This document shows, piece by piece, positions 39,060 to 51,349 of a stretch of 64,000 nucleotides of DNA (position 1 is its first letter; every line of letters starts with the position of its first letter). Position numbers and translations under genes: made by a program. The DNA comes from Lethocerus indicus (taxonomy: Eukaryota; Arthropoda; Insecta; Hemiptera; Belostomatidae): assembly GCA_019843655.1 (NCBI GenBank), contig JACDQD010000002.1, positions 15,337,154-15,401,153 of the forward strand. The letters run 5' to 3'. Under the pieces are notes generated by a model. That model was not told the origin of the DNA. It saw only the letters and a program-made list of their open reading frames with translations, and did not search any database.

Positions 39060-39189
39060 GTAAGGAATAGTCCCATTCTTTTATTAAAGCCATCTAATAT
39101 AAATAAGAAACAGTTACATTATACTACTGGGTTACATTATATTTGTTTTAGTCGAGTCTTATTTTTATTGTCTAACAGCGTGGCAGCTT

Positions 39190-39425
39190 TTAAGGAAATT
39201 GATCATCCTGGGTCTCGGGTACGCGGCGAACATTCTCCTCCAGGAAATCGGGGAAGTTTCCCCGAGTCCTGGAGGTCACTCCTTCACGGTTCACAAAATT
39301 GCATTCCAATCATCCTATTCATCCTTGGCGGCGCCCCCTTTCTTCCCAATCCTTACTCAGTCAATCCTAATAATCCGGCCGGCCGGGGACCTTCCGACAA
39401 TCTAAGAAGGGATAACATCAGTTAG
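39190..39425. other. GC-rich block containing a near-palindrome
   Basis: This CpG-rich island also holds GGCCGGCCGG near 39379-39388. The 138-codon + frame 39009-39425 and the 68-codon frame 39199-39405 overlap in different phases, have no family resemblance and are treated as chance frames. Confidence 0.3.
39238..39274. repeat. Near-perfect inverted repeat with a 2-nt centre
   Basis: The outer arms CTCCAGGA (39238-39245) and TCCTGGAG (39267-39274) are exact complements. The inner arms TCGGGGAA (39248-39255) and TTCCCCGA (39258-39265) are also exact complements. Only AA against G interrupts the stem and only two bases form the centre. Sixteen pairs in so compact a structure are unlikely by chance. 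The short centre suits a palindromic protein-binding site better than an RNA hairpin. Confidence 0.65.
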
Positions 39426-42025
39426 GTCCTTTTCTTGTGTCTTTTAGTTTTTCATCTCTTTTCCGTACCAAAGCGGACTAGTTTTCTATAGAAAAATATA
39501 ATGTTATTATTTGTTATAATTCTTTATTTGATATGAGATAGCTTGAGACTGTTGATTGCAGGTAACACACAAGGGCTGAATAATACAAGCATAAAATGAT
39601 TTTGTTAAATTGTTTTTACGGAGCTGACCCCGTTCATACTTTCGCCCAGGCAGCAAAATACAATATGTAAACGTTCAATCCTTTCTTACGGGGTTACCGT
39701 TAAAAAAGTAGTTTCTAAAAACAAGGTAAAAAAAGCATTCTTTTGAAGCCCCTTTAGAGCGGAAGCCGGGGCTCCCTTTCATTAATTCACACAGGCGTTA
39801 AAGTATTCCACTAACGAGTTACGGGGGTTGACGGCTCTTGGGAAATGTTGTAAAACAGAAGGCGACCTCAGGATGTTTTTTGCAGAGTTTTCTTCATGAT
39901 TCCAATATTTAACTGTTCTCCTTAACATCCCTAATAAATCCGTTTCTTCTGTCTCCTGTCGCTGGTTTGTTATTTTGTTGGACCGGTTTCCACTTTCGAG
40001 TAATGCTTACTACAATACTGACGAATGAGCTACTCAAGATGATGCAGATCAATTTGATGTAAAATTATAGTCAATTTGATATGTGTTCTGCATTGTTTAC
40101 GTTTTAAAAACTGATTTATTATATCTGCACAATACCTTGCACGCAAGTTAAATAAATTTAATAAAGGATTAAATTTATCATAAATACACCTAAAAACGAG
40201 GATTTAATTCGCCGCGTACAATAAATAAATATATCAACGCATCATGTTTAAGCGTGAGCATCCTGTTAAATCATAATAAGGTTACGTTGAACCATAATAG
40301 TTTTACTTAGCTCCCATCTTATTAGGTTAGTTTCAAAGGCATTTATTAGCTTGAGCGCTCAATAAATTCCTGCAGTTCTAGCCGTATTTCAAGCAAAGCA
40401 TTTCGTATCGTTGTTAGCTCGGCCGTTAATTATTACAACCGGCCTCCTTGTAACTAGCAATTTACTAAATGATCTTCAGATGAAAATTAATATATATCAG
40501 TACGTACATAAGTTCATACTTTGTCCTGTTACTCATCCTTGCGTTTTCAGTTTGGTCTCGAAGTCTTTCGTTTTAGGTTTAAATTATTCCCTTATAAAAG
40601 AGCAAGTTTAATCCATAGTTCTTATTTCTTTTTTTAATTATTTATTTGTCTTCCACTTTCGAAAGTTTTAGAAAGAAGTTTGACAGGTTGCTCAAATCCT
40701 CTCTGGAGCCTAACTTCTTGCCATAATTAACGGAACTTTTAAAAAGTAACTCGAACACTTCCTATTGACAATTAAAACTTTCCCTTTAGCTTGTTTTTAA
40801 CATTGTGTTTATTCATTATTTTCTCGGATAAAGGAAATAATAAGAATCGAAACAATAAGAATCTGCAGCAATTCTTCCCTATTATTTATTCTAACCATAA
40901 TACAGTATAAATAGAAAATAAATCTTTTCACCGAAATTTCTATTGTTAAGTAAGACTCAAATATGAGCGATGGTTTAGTCTCTTTCCGTTCTGATCCCGC
41001 TGAGCACTTGCATAAAGTGGTAAGATATTGGAAGGTGGAATACCTGTTTGTGTTGAGTGTTGGTGCAAGGGCCAAACCAGGAAGCGGAAACAGAAGACAG
41101 AAACTATGATTAAACAGTGTTAGCTATTAGTAGCTCATTAGCATTCATTAAATTTCAGTTCACTCGAGACTGATGTCATTTAAAACAAATTGAGGAAATT
41201 GAGGGATGAAATTGTGCCTGCAATTTGCCACCAATCCTGAGATTAAATTCCAGGCTAGATGTGGGCCTCGTCTGGTGTTATGACTGGCGTCGGATAAATA
41301 CCCATTCAAACAGAGAATTCCGAGGAATGATTCCCGGGAAGGTTTAGCATATATTATAAATGAAGACCCCGAGCTTATTGCTATAAATAATTTCTTAGAA
41401 GGGGGGTATCTCTTTAAGACCTCATTCTTTCGAATGGGGTTAAATTGGATCGAACTGTAAATGAGAATCTGATTCTACTTCCGAGCGTCGGAACTTTTGT
41501 CCCAAGTTGGAGCTCATCCACCGGATTATCGTAAACCCCAGACCGGTAACGTGGCAGGAGCTTCTCTTGGCTTATTAAAGCCTCTGAGATACAACAGTTT
41601 ACTTTCTTCGTTATTTTTTGTAGAGGGAAAAATACTCCCGAACTAATTTAAGTTTTTTTCGGTACGTCGAATGAGGGATGAGCGATATTAATTTGATTAT
41701 GGGAATATCCTATTAACCTAACTTGCCTCTGAAACAGGGGAAGTTGTTTAAAGGCGTGGGAAAATTACCTTGTCTGTACTATAAGTTCGGGACCTTCATA
41801 ATTAAGTTGCATAGCTGCAACTCCGCGATTCAGGGTTGTGCACCCCTCTGAACTCCATTAATATAACAACTCTACATTTCATTTTTACTTTTTTCATTCA
41901 GTACAAAACTAGATGTAACACGATTTTTTGTTAACACAACTTTTGAAATGTTCTCTCCGAATTGGTTACGTAAGTGACTGTAATTGAGGTATAGTTTTCT
42001 TTGCTTCCAATAACTATGGGATTAC
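39426..42025. other. AT-rich non-coding stretch
   Basis: No gene is supported. GATTGCAG/GTAACA at about 39552-39565 is a weak fused acceptor/donor. ACCGGTTT occurs at 39982-39989. The 88-codon minus frame at 40809-41075 lacks recognisable features. Confidence 0.4.
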
Positions 42026-42052
42026 TCTCTTGATGTTTTCTTACAGGTAACA
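42026..42052 (+). promoter_or_regulatory. Second candidate recursive splice site (weaker)
   Basis: CTCTTGATGTTTTCTTACAG ends at 42046 and is followed directly by GTAACA. The pyrimidine tract and acceptor are good. The donor half has C instead of G at intron position 5, which weakens it. CAGGTAA alone is expected about four times per strand here and is found about four times, so the claim rests on the tract. It lies on the same strand as the 31.74-kb site and 10.3 kb downstream, a plausible spacing for successive ratchet points. Confidence 0.3.
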
Positions 42053-42940
42053 GCCATATTAAACGTGAATATACTTTTCATACAATCAAGGTGCAGGTGT
42101 TCCCAACGACAGGATTCGGACCACCGATTATGACTACTGCATGCTGTCCACTCGTGGCATTAGTAATATTATTTTTATAAACGTATAGCGGTTATGTGTG
42201 ATTTGAAATTAGAAATAGTTAAAAACTGTATGGATGTTCTTGGGACGGTTTATGGACCAACAAACTGGAGCTAGATAGAGATCCGGAGAATAACGTAAGG
42301 TAGAAAAAACCGTTGCCCAATCTTGAGAGGTCAGATGTACAATTGTGAAGAGAAAGCCAAAAAGATATGCCCAGATAAGTGTGGGCGGCGGGCGTACTCC
42401 GTGTTTGCCGCGAGTGAACAATGGCGCTTGGCCAAGGGTTTTATGGCTCTATTGCCAAATAGTTTACGAACCATTATTCCAGGGAGTTATTTTCCCCCCT
42501 TCACGGCTCGGGGTTAAATCAGACCACGGCCCAGCGGACTATCTCAATCGTCCATCGGTCCCGTTCATCTCCGCCTTACATCAAACTTTACCTACCGGAA
42601 AAAGGTCCACTTTACTCCATTTACTTCATAATCTAATATTGGTAAATCGGGGGCGTTCTATTGCTGCCAAATGTTTTCAGTGTTTCCTCCGAACGTTTTT
42701 TAAAAAGAAATGTTTAGATATAAAACATCCTCAATTTAAAGAGTTATGCATAGTATATGCAGTAATGTAGATGCAAACCAAGTTTTACCCAACTTACCTT
42801 GAACATCCGTAACGGTACACGTTTTTTTCGCCCGGGGCGAAAATCGAACTCACACAACCGGTGGGCTCAATGGTTCGAATCCTACGCCTCCAGCCACTAA
42901 CGGTTACTCGTGAATTTAAAATTAGCTATACAATATTATA
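42053..42940. other. Non-coding stretch with a moderately GC-rich middle
   Basis: A CpG-containing segment lies at 42360-42610, with frames of 64 and 141 codons in different phases. GGTTCGAATCC at 42873-42883 matches a Pol III B box, but no A box or pairable T arm is present. A minus-strand donor-like TTCAAG/GTAAGT is near 42791-42803. Neither signal supports a gene. Confidence 0.35.
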
Positions 42941-42956
42941 TCTATCTATCTATCTA

Positions 42957-42986
<30 letters not shown>
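42941..42986. repeat. (TCTA)n-(TA)n compound microsatellite
   Basis: Five TCTA units run directly into a pure TA array of about 26 bp. Confidence 0.95.
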
Positions 42987-42989
<3 letters not shown>

Positions 42990-43159
42990 TATAATACAAT
43001 AGGGAGGGAAATGGCTAAATGCAGGTGTTCCGGGACTGTTAATACCCTCTTTGATGGCCCGCCGTCTTGTAGCTGATATTGACGTAAGAGGTGGATTTCC
43101 TAGAACGTATCTTATGCCCTACCTGAGTAGGGTTCCTTCTGTCCTTATGTGGCACTGTA

Positions 43160-43162
<3 letters not shown>

Positions 43163-43218
<56 letters not shown>
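43163..43218. repeat. (TA)n microsatellite
   Basis: A pure TA array of about 56 bp, only about 175 bp from the preceding compound array. Confidence 0.95.
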
Positions 43219-43221
<3 letters not shown>

Positions 43222-45620
43222 GAATCTGAATTGAATTCAGAAGAGGGGAAAAAATAGAGACATCCTGACGGAAAAAATTCGGGTTCCAGATAACAAAATA
43301 ATTAGAAATTGAGATATTAATCTTAACGTTGATTAAAAGTTTTGATTATACCTTATTTTCCACTCACATTAGCTCGTAAACCAGATGGGTGTTTCGATGA
43401 CTCTACAAACGTGCTATTTGTAACGTGATACGGATGGCTATTATCTCTTTTTTCATCGTCTGATGAAAAATGGCCTCATGCCATTTATTAATTTTTGTTT
43501 TCTTGCACTTTTTTCACAAGAATGCGTACCGGTCGTTACAAAATTATTTAATCATCTGTACATTAATTAAATATGAAGTAGGTTTTTGAATTAAGGTACA
43601 TATCAGTGTCAGTTCACTTTAAATATGCTTCTGAAATGTCAAACTTTGTATCGTAATGAAACTAACATTTTAGTCTGATCGTTGATAACTTTAATGCAGC
43701 ATTTAAATCAGTAGGGCTTACATAATTATATTTATTGACTTGTTAATGTTCGTAATGTAGTTGTTAATGTGTTGTAATAGTTCGAAATATAATATTTTCG
43801 TTATTTATAAGCCGCTGTGAGGCTACCTAAGCTCAGCTTTTTGCTCAAGCATTCAGATTGTGAACTCGAGCTTATAGGTCAATAATGTACAACCTATTTA
43901 TTGACGCCATAAATTGACGCAAAGGTTTCTTGAAAAATCCATGAGTCGATATCATGCGAACCACACTATTCTTGAGATGAAGTTTTTCACGTTGGAAGAT
44001 TATCTGTCCAGATGTTGGCAGACTTTCATATATATTCATTATCGAAATATCGGATTGAGCTCGTAACCTAACGGGAAATATGGTTACGCTTGGGCGGGGT
44101 TGATGTTCATTTTATGGATTCGAAACCGGTTTCCGTTCCGGTTTTATATGGTGGCCCATCTCCCGACCCCATGGCCATCTGCGGTTATCATTCCAATATC
44201 TTGGACTGTCCAATATAGGAGTCGTCATATTTTTACGATCAACAGTTTGAATGCTCTATCAGATTCGCAGCCGCTGATTGAATGCACGGTAAGTATCGCC
44301 TTTTATTGCCACTGCCGGAGACTGGGTCATTTCATGAATACATGAAATCTTTCATTATTGCCAAAAAAATATTATAGTTACTCGAAATATGCAGTTTTCG
44401 CATTACCATCTCCAATTAGTTGGGGATATCATCATAGTAATTATGGCACGATATCTCATTCGATAGTGGACTTGATTTAGTGGATATCAAGGCAAGACGC
44501 CAAAGCGGGTCACGTATCCACTGCGAACTGCGGATTTAAAAATTAATAAACAAAACGAACTAATGAATGAACCAGTGCCTCCGTCAGCGCAATGTTCGTC
44601 TGTGTCTAAATTAAATTGTTAGAGAATTTTGTTTCTAAAGGAGATAGCTGGCCGCAGTGGAAGGCCCCTAAATTAGAGGTAAATGTCACAGGGCGGAGTG
44701 CCCTTAAAGGTCTTAATTATTTCAGCCTTCCCCGTTTAACCCAAACGGCCCTCTAGGCAACCAACGGTGATATTCATCTCCAGCTGGTTAGCAAGCCCAT
44801 TTCTGCTGAAGATGACTAAAGAGAGTCGGGAATGTTGCAAATAATATATAAAATTAAAATCTGTAATATATTCGATTATTCTCCGTAAAACGTTTCTTCA
44901 AAATCCTCCATACTATACCTTCTAGTAATATTTCGTCATATTATTGTGTTGACATATTGAAATTCAATCGAGTTTAGTGTAGAATAGAACTGGCTATTTC
45001 ATTGTATATACTGTAAATATGATTTACCGATGAATAGAGAAATGAATTACTAATGGTTTCTCGATTAGTACCACATTATTATACCGATTACTGAGACGTA
45101 TATCTCAAATTTCTTACCACATATCGGTTAGTAGTCCGATAAGGGGACCGGAAATACAGTATAAAGAAACAATTCAGAACAGAATATATAGGTTTCTAGG
45201 ATGCCAATGTGGAAATATCAGGTTGGCTTAAAAACATTAATTACATCTTTATTACTAACGACAAATGAAGCAAAATAATGTCGAAAGATATAAGTAGTTG
45301 TAATCTTATTGTGGTATGACACATTTAAAAAGGTATTACAGACGGGTTACTATTGACGCCAAGAAGCCAAAATGAGTCAAGCTCGAGATTAATTAGGTAC
45401 ACGTAGATAAACATCTCATGATTGATAATGATATTTTGATTTATTGCTTTTGATTTATTGAAGAGTGGCGAGAAATTCAATTAAGGGATATATTTATGCA
45501 AAGTACGCGTGCATCAGAAGTGTTCGGACCCAGTTAGCTAAACGTATGTCCAGACTCATCGAATGATTCTTGTGAATTACTGCGCGCACTTAAGTATTTA
45601 ATTTTTAGTTGTAAGCTTTC
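43219..45620. other. Mostly AT-rich non-coding stretch
   Basis: Two adjacent small hairpins share three bases at 43449-43486: TTTTTCATC-GTCT-GATGAAAAA and AAATGGC-CTCAT-GCCATTT. A donor-like GCACG/GTAAGT lies at about 44285-44294 at the end of an 81-codon frame (44100-44345) without a convincing acceptor. No gene was recognised. Confidence 0.4.
44122..44133. promoter_or_regulatory. Candidate Grainyhead-type site
   Basis: The perfect palindrome GAAACCGGTTTC contains AAACCGGTTT, which matches the known Grainyhead/CP2 consensus (AACCGGTT core). A second half-site, CCGGTTTT, follows within about 15 bp. Binding is inferred from the motif only. Confidence 0.35.
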
Positions 45621-45990
45621 GGATCCAGGTTTAATTGGCGGAGCCCCTCGGCCATTTACCTAGATTTCGTTCCGCTTTAAATCCAGCCATTCGCCGAATG
45701 TTATTGGATTTCTGTCGGTGATTAGGGCAGGGTATTCAATTAATGGGGGCCTTTTGTAATCTGGCATCGACCTATTTCTCATTTCATGGCTCAGTTGCCC
45801 TAATTAAGCCCCGGCGTCGGCTTATCGTTTCATAAACTTCGACCCAAACCCGACCCCCTCCTCCACCTGCCCATGCCCCGTGCCCTGGTATCAGCCCGGT
45901 CCCAGCCCCAGTCTTCCCGGTCACCGTCACCCTTCCAGAAGGCCACTCCGCCTAGCTCGGCTCCCCTTTAAAACCGTTCGGATACAATTG
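45621..45990. other. GC-rich block, candidate regulatory element
   Basis: A GC-rich island whose second half (45840-45970) is C-rich with repeated CCCGGT/CAGCCC words. No coding frame or splice signal is recognised. Confidence 0.3.
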
Positions 45991-48900
45991 ATCGACTCAG
46001 AGGCATAAGACTCATAATAAGAGTTCCCAATCTATTGATAGAGAATAGTTTCCCTAAACCGGGGCAACTATTTTAATTGATGTTTGAGGAGCCTTCAGAA
46101 TTGTTCTATCAGATCTCTTGTCAACAGATATCTTGTCAATACTGGTCTGTGAGTTCATTTAGGAAATTGACCAACCGGGTCTGCCAAAAGCGTGGTATAT
46201 TCATTCTCTTCTGTTTTATTAACAGATTATTATTGATAATGGCGAGGAGACGAAACCAGTCTAGTATGTGGATAGAAAGTCACAAGAATTATTCAAGTCA
46301 AACACCCTCGTCAAATAAATATATTTAACTAAATCTATCCTGTTACAAAACATCTTTTGCAAACGCAACACAGCGCGAAAATTATTGGTTGACATTTTTT
46401 CGGAAATGTTCATTATAAGAATGGATAGAAAAAAAAGAACGGAGGAAAAAGGAGAGACAAAAGGAAAATTCATTAATTGTCCCAGGGCCTGCCCCCTTAA
46501 TTAAATACCGTGGACGTTTTCAACAACTAACAGAAACTGGAAAAACAGAAGTTGAGAGTTGGAAAAACAGTTTTGTGTTTCCAAACCGTAAGTGGAAACA
46601 CGGAGGACTTCGATTGGGCTCCGGGATCCTCCCAGAGGAATTTAGTTCTGGGTCGACCCCATTTGAACCGACGCAACCCGACCTCACACAATACAACTTT
46701 CCACTTGATTGCTCCTCGGCCGAACGAAATACCCGGATTCGATTATTAACTCTTCTTCATTTAATGACCTACCCCATTTGGGGGGATCGGATTGAGTTTT
46801 AATTTTCGAAACTGCTCAACCAAGTTTTGGAAAGCAGGCGGAGAGAAATGAAATGCGCTTTAACTTGAAAGTATTTTATTCTTTTTTCTCCAATTCATTC
46901 CCCAGCCTCTACTAAGATTCGAAAAACCTATTATTTTTTATCATCTATTTGCAAATTGTAGTGTTCAATAATCGGTAGTGTGATTAGGCAAATCCCTGGT
47001 TTGATAATTATTATTAATAATAGATAATATTCTAACAGATTTCCCTTAATGCAGCATAACAGAGTAGTCATTTGCGTCTTATACGCTCCGTTATTTCACA
47101 AAATAAATGTACCACCAAAACTCACACTCTTATTAAAATATCTTTAAACAGAAATACTGTTCCTGCTGATTCTAGCATTCATTATCATTCATTCAATTAA
47201 TATACAGTGCTCGCAGTTAATCGCAGCTGGTGTTTGGACTATCTCTCCCCTGCCGCAAAGCAAATTATGTTGAACAAGTATTTGAAATGTTACCCACCTG
47301 TTGCTTGCTCCGAATGTGTCTATAGGTTGCAACACTTACGGGGGAGTTGTCTACCTTTATTCTGCCGCGAGACATGCATTTCATTATCCTGCTTACCGGG
47401 TAGTCATTAGGGGTTGGTAAATGCACCCTTTGGTCTTATGTTCAATATTGTAAAGTTGATGGTTGCTTCACGGTTTTTCTTTTATAATTATTTATATTTT
47501 TGTAGTTCATAAGCTTCTCAATTTAAGGAAACCGCTTTAACCAGTAAGATGCGTTCAACAATAATTATCGCAAGGTATTTAGCAATTACCCGTCAACTAC
47601 TCTCCCTGCAATCACTGCTCATTATATTGCTGGGTAACACGGAACATTGCATTTATGGACAATAGCGGAGGCGGGACAATGTAACTGCAATTTTGGATGG
47701 AAGCAGTTGTTGGAAAACTACTCGATGAAAACTCGGTTCATCACCATATAATGAAAGCCCAATTTTTCTCCACTAGCAAAATTTAAGGGCATTTGAGGAG
47801 ATCAAAGTGGAGATTTTTCGTTATACTAATTTTGCATGATGGTTACAGTGGTTTTATCTGCTAAAATGGCGCAGAATTATATTTGCCTGTATTATATTAT
47901 TCTAGTAATTTTACCTTTTTTTCGAGAACTGAACATAATCGTTAGTCCCCTTTGACACTCATTCAGGCGCGTTGAAAGCAAATTGGTACGGAAATCTCCG
48001 GTGTTACAACGGCTGGAATATCTGTTGGTATTTTGATAAATGGAGGTCCCGCTCGGTACGTGTCGGGATCCATTAATCAGAACAGACGGCCTGGAAAAAC
48101 AACGGATAATTTCTGCGCCTCGGTTGTAATACTAGTACATTCGAGTGGGCGAAGAGTGCTTGAAAACTTCTTCTGACTCCGACCTGTTTATTTGACTCGT
48201 CTCCGATCGCAACACTCTACCTCAACTGTTTGGAATATCGGTTTTAAATTATCTTTGATTCGGTTCTCGATGCGTGTTCGAATTTCAAGCATGAAACTAA
48301 TAATTCGTTCAAAATTCGGTCCCAGCGGCTCTAAAATCTATGTTGAATTAGAACATCCATCGTTATTTACGCATGCACGCACGGACACATACACAAATTT
48401 ATGCTAATATACCAATATTTTATAAATAAGTGTTAAAAATTGAGTAAGTAGTAGCAGCTGAACAATTCAGTTTTTATTAGCATTAACAAAAGTAGTACTC
48501 TGTAGGTAAACTAACGTCCGCAAAGCAAAAAATAAATATTTCAACCTACCACTTCGTATTTTACATAGAATGAAATTTCGTTTCGAGCGGTGACATTTAA
48601 ATGATTCCAACCACGAACCCACACACCAACCTTTCATGGTCCATACATGTCATCCCCTGTGGAGGGGATTGTGTCTGCTTCAGATATAACATCTATTCTT
48701 TGAATCAACAGGTTGTCAAAGCAAGACAGACAAAATGGAGCGCTTTGCTATCCCTTTCTTCGGTTGGAGAGAAGGAATCGCTCGTCCTCCAATCTTTTCC
48801 ACTTCCCCGACTGAACAGACGTCAGAGAGGCACAATGAAATGTCTCTGCCACTCAGAAATCTAATTTCGGAATAATAACATTGTCGAAAGAATTTTCGTT

Positions 48901-49690
48901 TCCTGAATGTTGACTGAAATGCGAGAAGATCCCCGGCGGCAACTCTTTCGAGTGCATTAAATTTTCAATCAACATCCGGCTGCCACAGAGATTATTCACA
49001 ATACGTATGTACATATACCATCGACTATCCCCTTCAGATCAGCAGTGGACGGTAAACGTCACGTCCATGGTGATTATGTTACATTGAGTAGATAGGATAT
49101 TAATTAATTTTTATTATTCAACGGAATTAGGCCGGGCAATTAGTGTCTGTTTGACAATGGTATTTCCAGATAATTAACTACTTTAGTTAACCCTGAAGCA
49201 ACAGCTCCAAGCGACGTGCGGTTATTGTACTGTCTACTCTACCTGTCGAGTAAATTTTCATTTTGTATATTATTCTTCATATAGTTTTGCAGATTTATCG
49301 ACTCCATTTTAGAATTATTTTGCCGGGGAAATTTCCAATAGGAATCTTTTGTAATGCAATTCGACAAAGTGGAAATTACTTTTTTAAATTATTCTCGGTA
49401 AAACAGCGGTCGTTAGCTTTAAAATGGGTACGTGGTTTTATATTATGCATTTTTTATTCTAGTACTGTGTTACTTATTCGTTCCACAAAAGTACAAGTGA
49501 TATATTTTCATAAAGTTGTCTCGCCAAGGCATGTAATTAGATTTGCTAACTCCGGTGGGACGGCAAGCGCGAGTGCCCCTGAATAACCTGCGTGCGGTTA
49601 TTTGGTTAACAAAAACGTCTATTTCGTGGACTCGCCTGCCCAGAAGAATGGGACACGATATTTTCACACAAAAGAGCAGCAGTCGGTATA
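45991..49690. other. Mixed non-coding stretch
   Basis: A 15-bp tandem duplication (one mismatch) with unit CAGATCTCTTGTCAA lies at 46110-46139. A GC-richer patch is at 46590-46800 with two overlapping frames in different phases. Another is at 47960-48230. AAAATGGCG is at 47863-47871. The 107-codon + frame at 49263-49586 has no recognisable domain. No gene is supported. Confidence 0.4.
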
Positions 49691-51310
49691 GCCCTCGGGT
49701 AATGAAAAAGTAACGTTGGCGCGGTGCTAGTCAAATATTTTTTCAGTTTCGTCGACCGACCTCGATCATCGCTGAAGGGCCGGTAAACTTGAAAATGTGG
49801 CGCGCCTCGTTTTCTGAAGTGCCGGAATGTTTTTAGTATGACGAGTATTTAACTTCGCCGTTGACTCCCGCGTCATATTCATTGCCGGTGACAGGGAAAT
49901 AGGAAATAAAAACCGGGTACAATTGCCCCGTTTTCTGCAATAAAATACTCAATAACTCCGTTGACCCTTATTTTGTTTCGAGTCTCCTAATGCGACGGGC
50001 GAGTGTTTTCATTGTGGCTCTGTGAAGTATTTCGTTCTATAGATTTTTCCGTAATAGGATTTTGAGATATAAAAGCCCGTATTGTCTCGTCCCCCCGCCC
50101 CCCCCCTCGAATAATTAAGCTTCGAGTGGATTTGAGCGAACCGACTGATTGGAAACGGGAGCATTCTTCCGCCTCCCTTTTATATTACCCCACGGCAATC
50201 AGAAAAATAGAGGATTATGTTTGGAAATAAAATGTCCGAGCATTGAACCTTGCTTGAATAATTGCGTATACCTATATTTCGGTAATAATGCTATATACAA
50301 GAAAAGATACAATTTAGGTAATATATAGATAATCCTGAAATTAATTGAAGTTTGCCCCCCAAGATAATACCCCCAGTGGAGATTGGTATTAACACTGGTG
50401 GATGGAGTTCCAGCTACCTGAGGCATTTGGAAAACGTTAATGTTCTATCGTCGTATGCCCGGTACATGGCGGAGGAATGCAGTGCCATACCTAGAGGGGG
50501 ACACAGGCGGCTAATGAAACCACCAGCCTTCGACCGCATACTGGGATCACTCTTCCCTCCGTACTTTCAAATAGGGGAAGATGGACAGATAACATAAAAG
50601 TTCCAAGTTTAGTTTGGAAAATTTATGAATGTAATATACAATACCCGACGAATTCATAAAAACCATACATACGGAAGGGAATTTTGAATTGTTTCTGTTC
50701 CCTGCGATATAGTTTCGTTTTCATTAGTAGCATTTTCTTAGACCAAGTAAGCCCAAGGTAGAAATACGCTTTTCTGTGATTATTACACCTATCACTTAAT
50801 AACAGTCATTTGTACCCCATTAACACTTTTTTTCATCTTCCATTCTGTACCTACTAGCAGTGCATTGCCCTCTCCGTACATTCTTCACCTAATACAGATA
50901 TCAAAATGGGCCTGGGCAGTAATAAGACCGAATGACACCCCTGAACAGCGCTAATGGCGCCCGGTCCCGGAGAGCGGCCCAGATTACCCGGGCATTTGTG
51001 AAATGAGAAGTAATTTCCCGAGTTGATTATCGGCGACGAGACCGGGTCCCTTCTCCATCCGCCGGACTTTTCCCTTTGAGTTATGGCCCGTAATTGGCAG
51101 CTTTCAGTGGTGGGGGATGGAGGGCAAATCTCCCCGGCCCGGGACCGAGGCGAATCACCGGACGACAGTCCGGACGTTAAGGAAAGGAAAAATGAACGTC
51201 GGTAGAAAAATCGCCCTCGGATGGAATCATTAAAGCGGAACCGGCTCGTAAACACGGGGGGTGCCAACTATTAGCATCCCGAGAGCAAACGAGAGACCTA
51301 ATATGTTTCA
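49691..51310. other. Cluster of GC-rich blocks
   Basis: CpG-rich islands lie at about 49690-50170 and 50930-51270. C runs (CCCCCCGCCCCCCCCC) are near 50092-50107. The 137-codon minus frame 50854-51267 and the 81-codon plus frame 50352-50597 show no motif. The former lies entirely in GC-rich DNA where stops are rare. Confidence 0.3.
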
Positions 51311-51325
51311 CCGGAATAGTGTCTT

Positions 51326-51349
51326 CTAATTAGACTCCGGTCTAATTAG
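51326..51349. promoter_or_regulatory. Paired homeodomain-type sites
   Basis: Two exact copies of the palindrome CTAATTAG lie at 51326-51333 and 51342-51349, 16 bp centre to centre, in otherwise GC-rich DNA. TAATTA is the core bound by many Antennapedia- and paired-class homeodomains. Further CTAATTAG/TTAATTAG words occur in the next 900 bp. Function is inferred from the motif. Confidence 0.35.

Noticed and set aside
42854..42895. GGTTCGAATCC, an exact Pol III B box, suggesting a tRNA gene or tRNA-derived SINE next to a (TCTA)n tail
   Set aside because: The flanking bases give only two T-stem pairs, no A box lies 30-60 bp upstream and no cloverleaf can be drawn. A decayed SINE remains possible but is unsupported.
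50854..51267. 137-codon minus frame
   Set aside because: It lies wholly in a GC-rich island, has no splice signals or family resemblance, and is serine/arginine/proline-rich as expected from composition.
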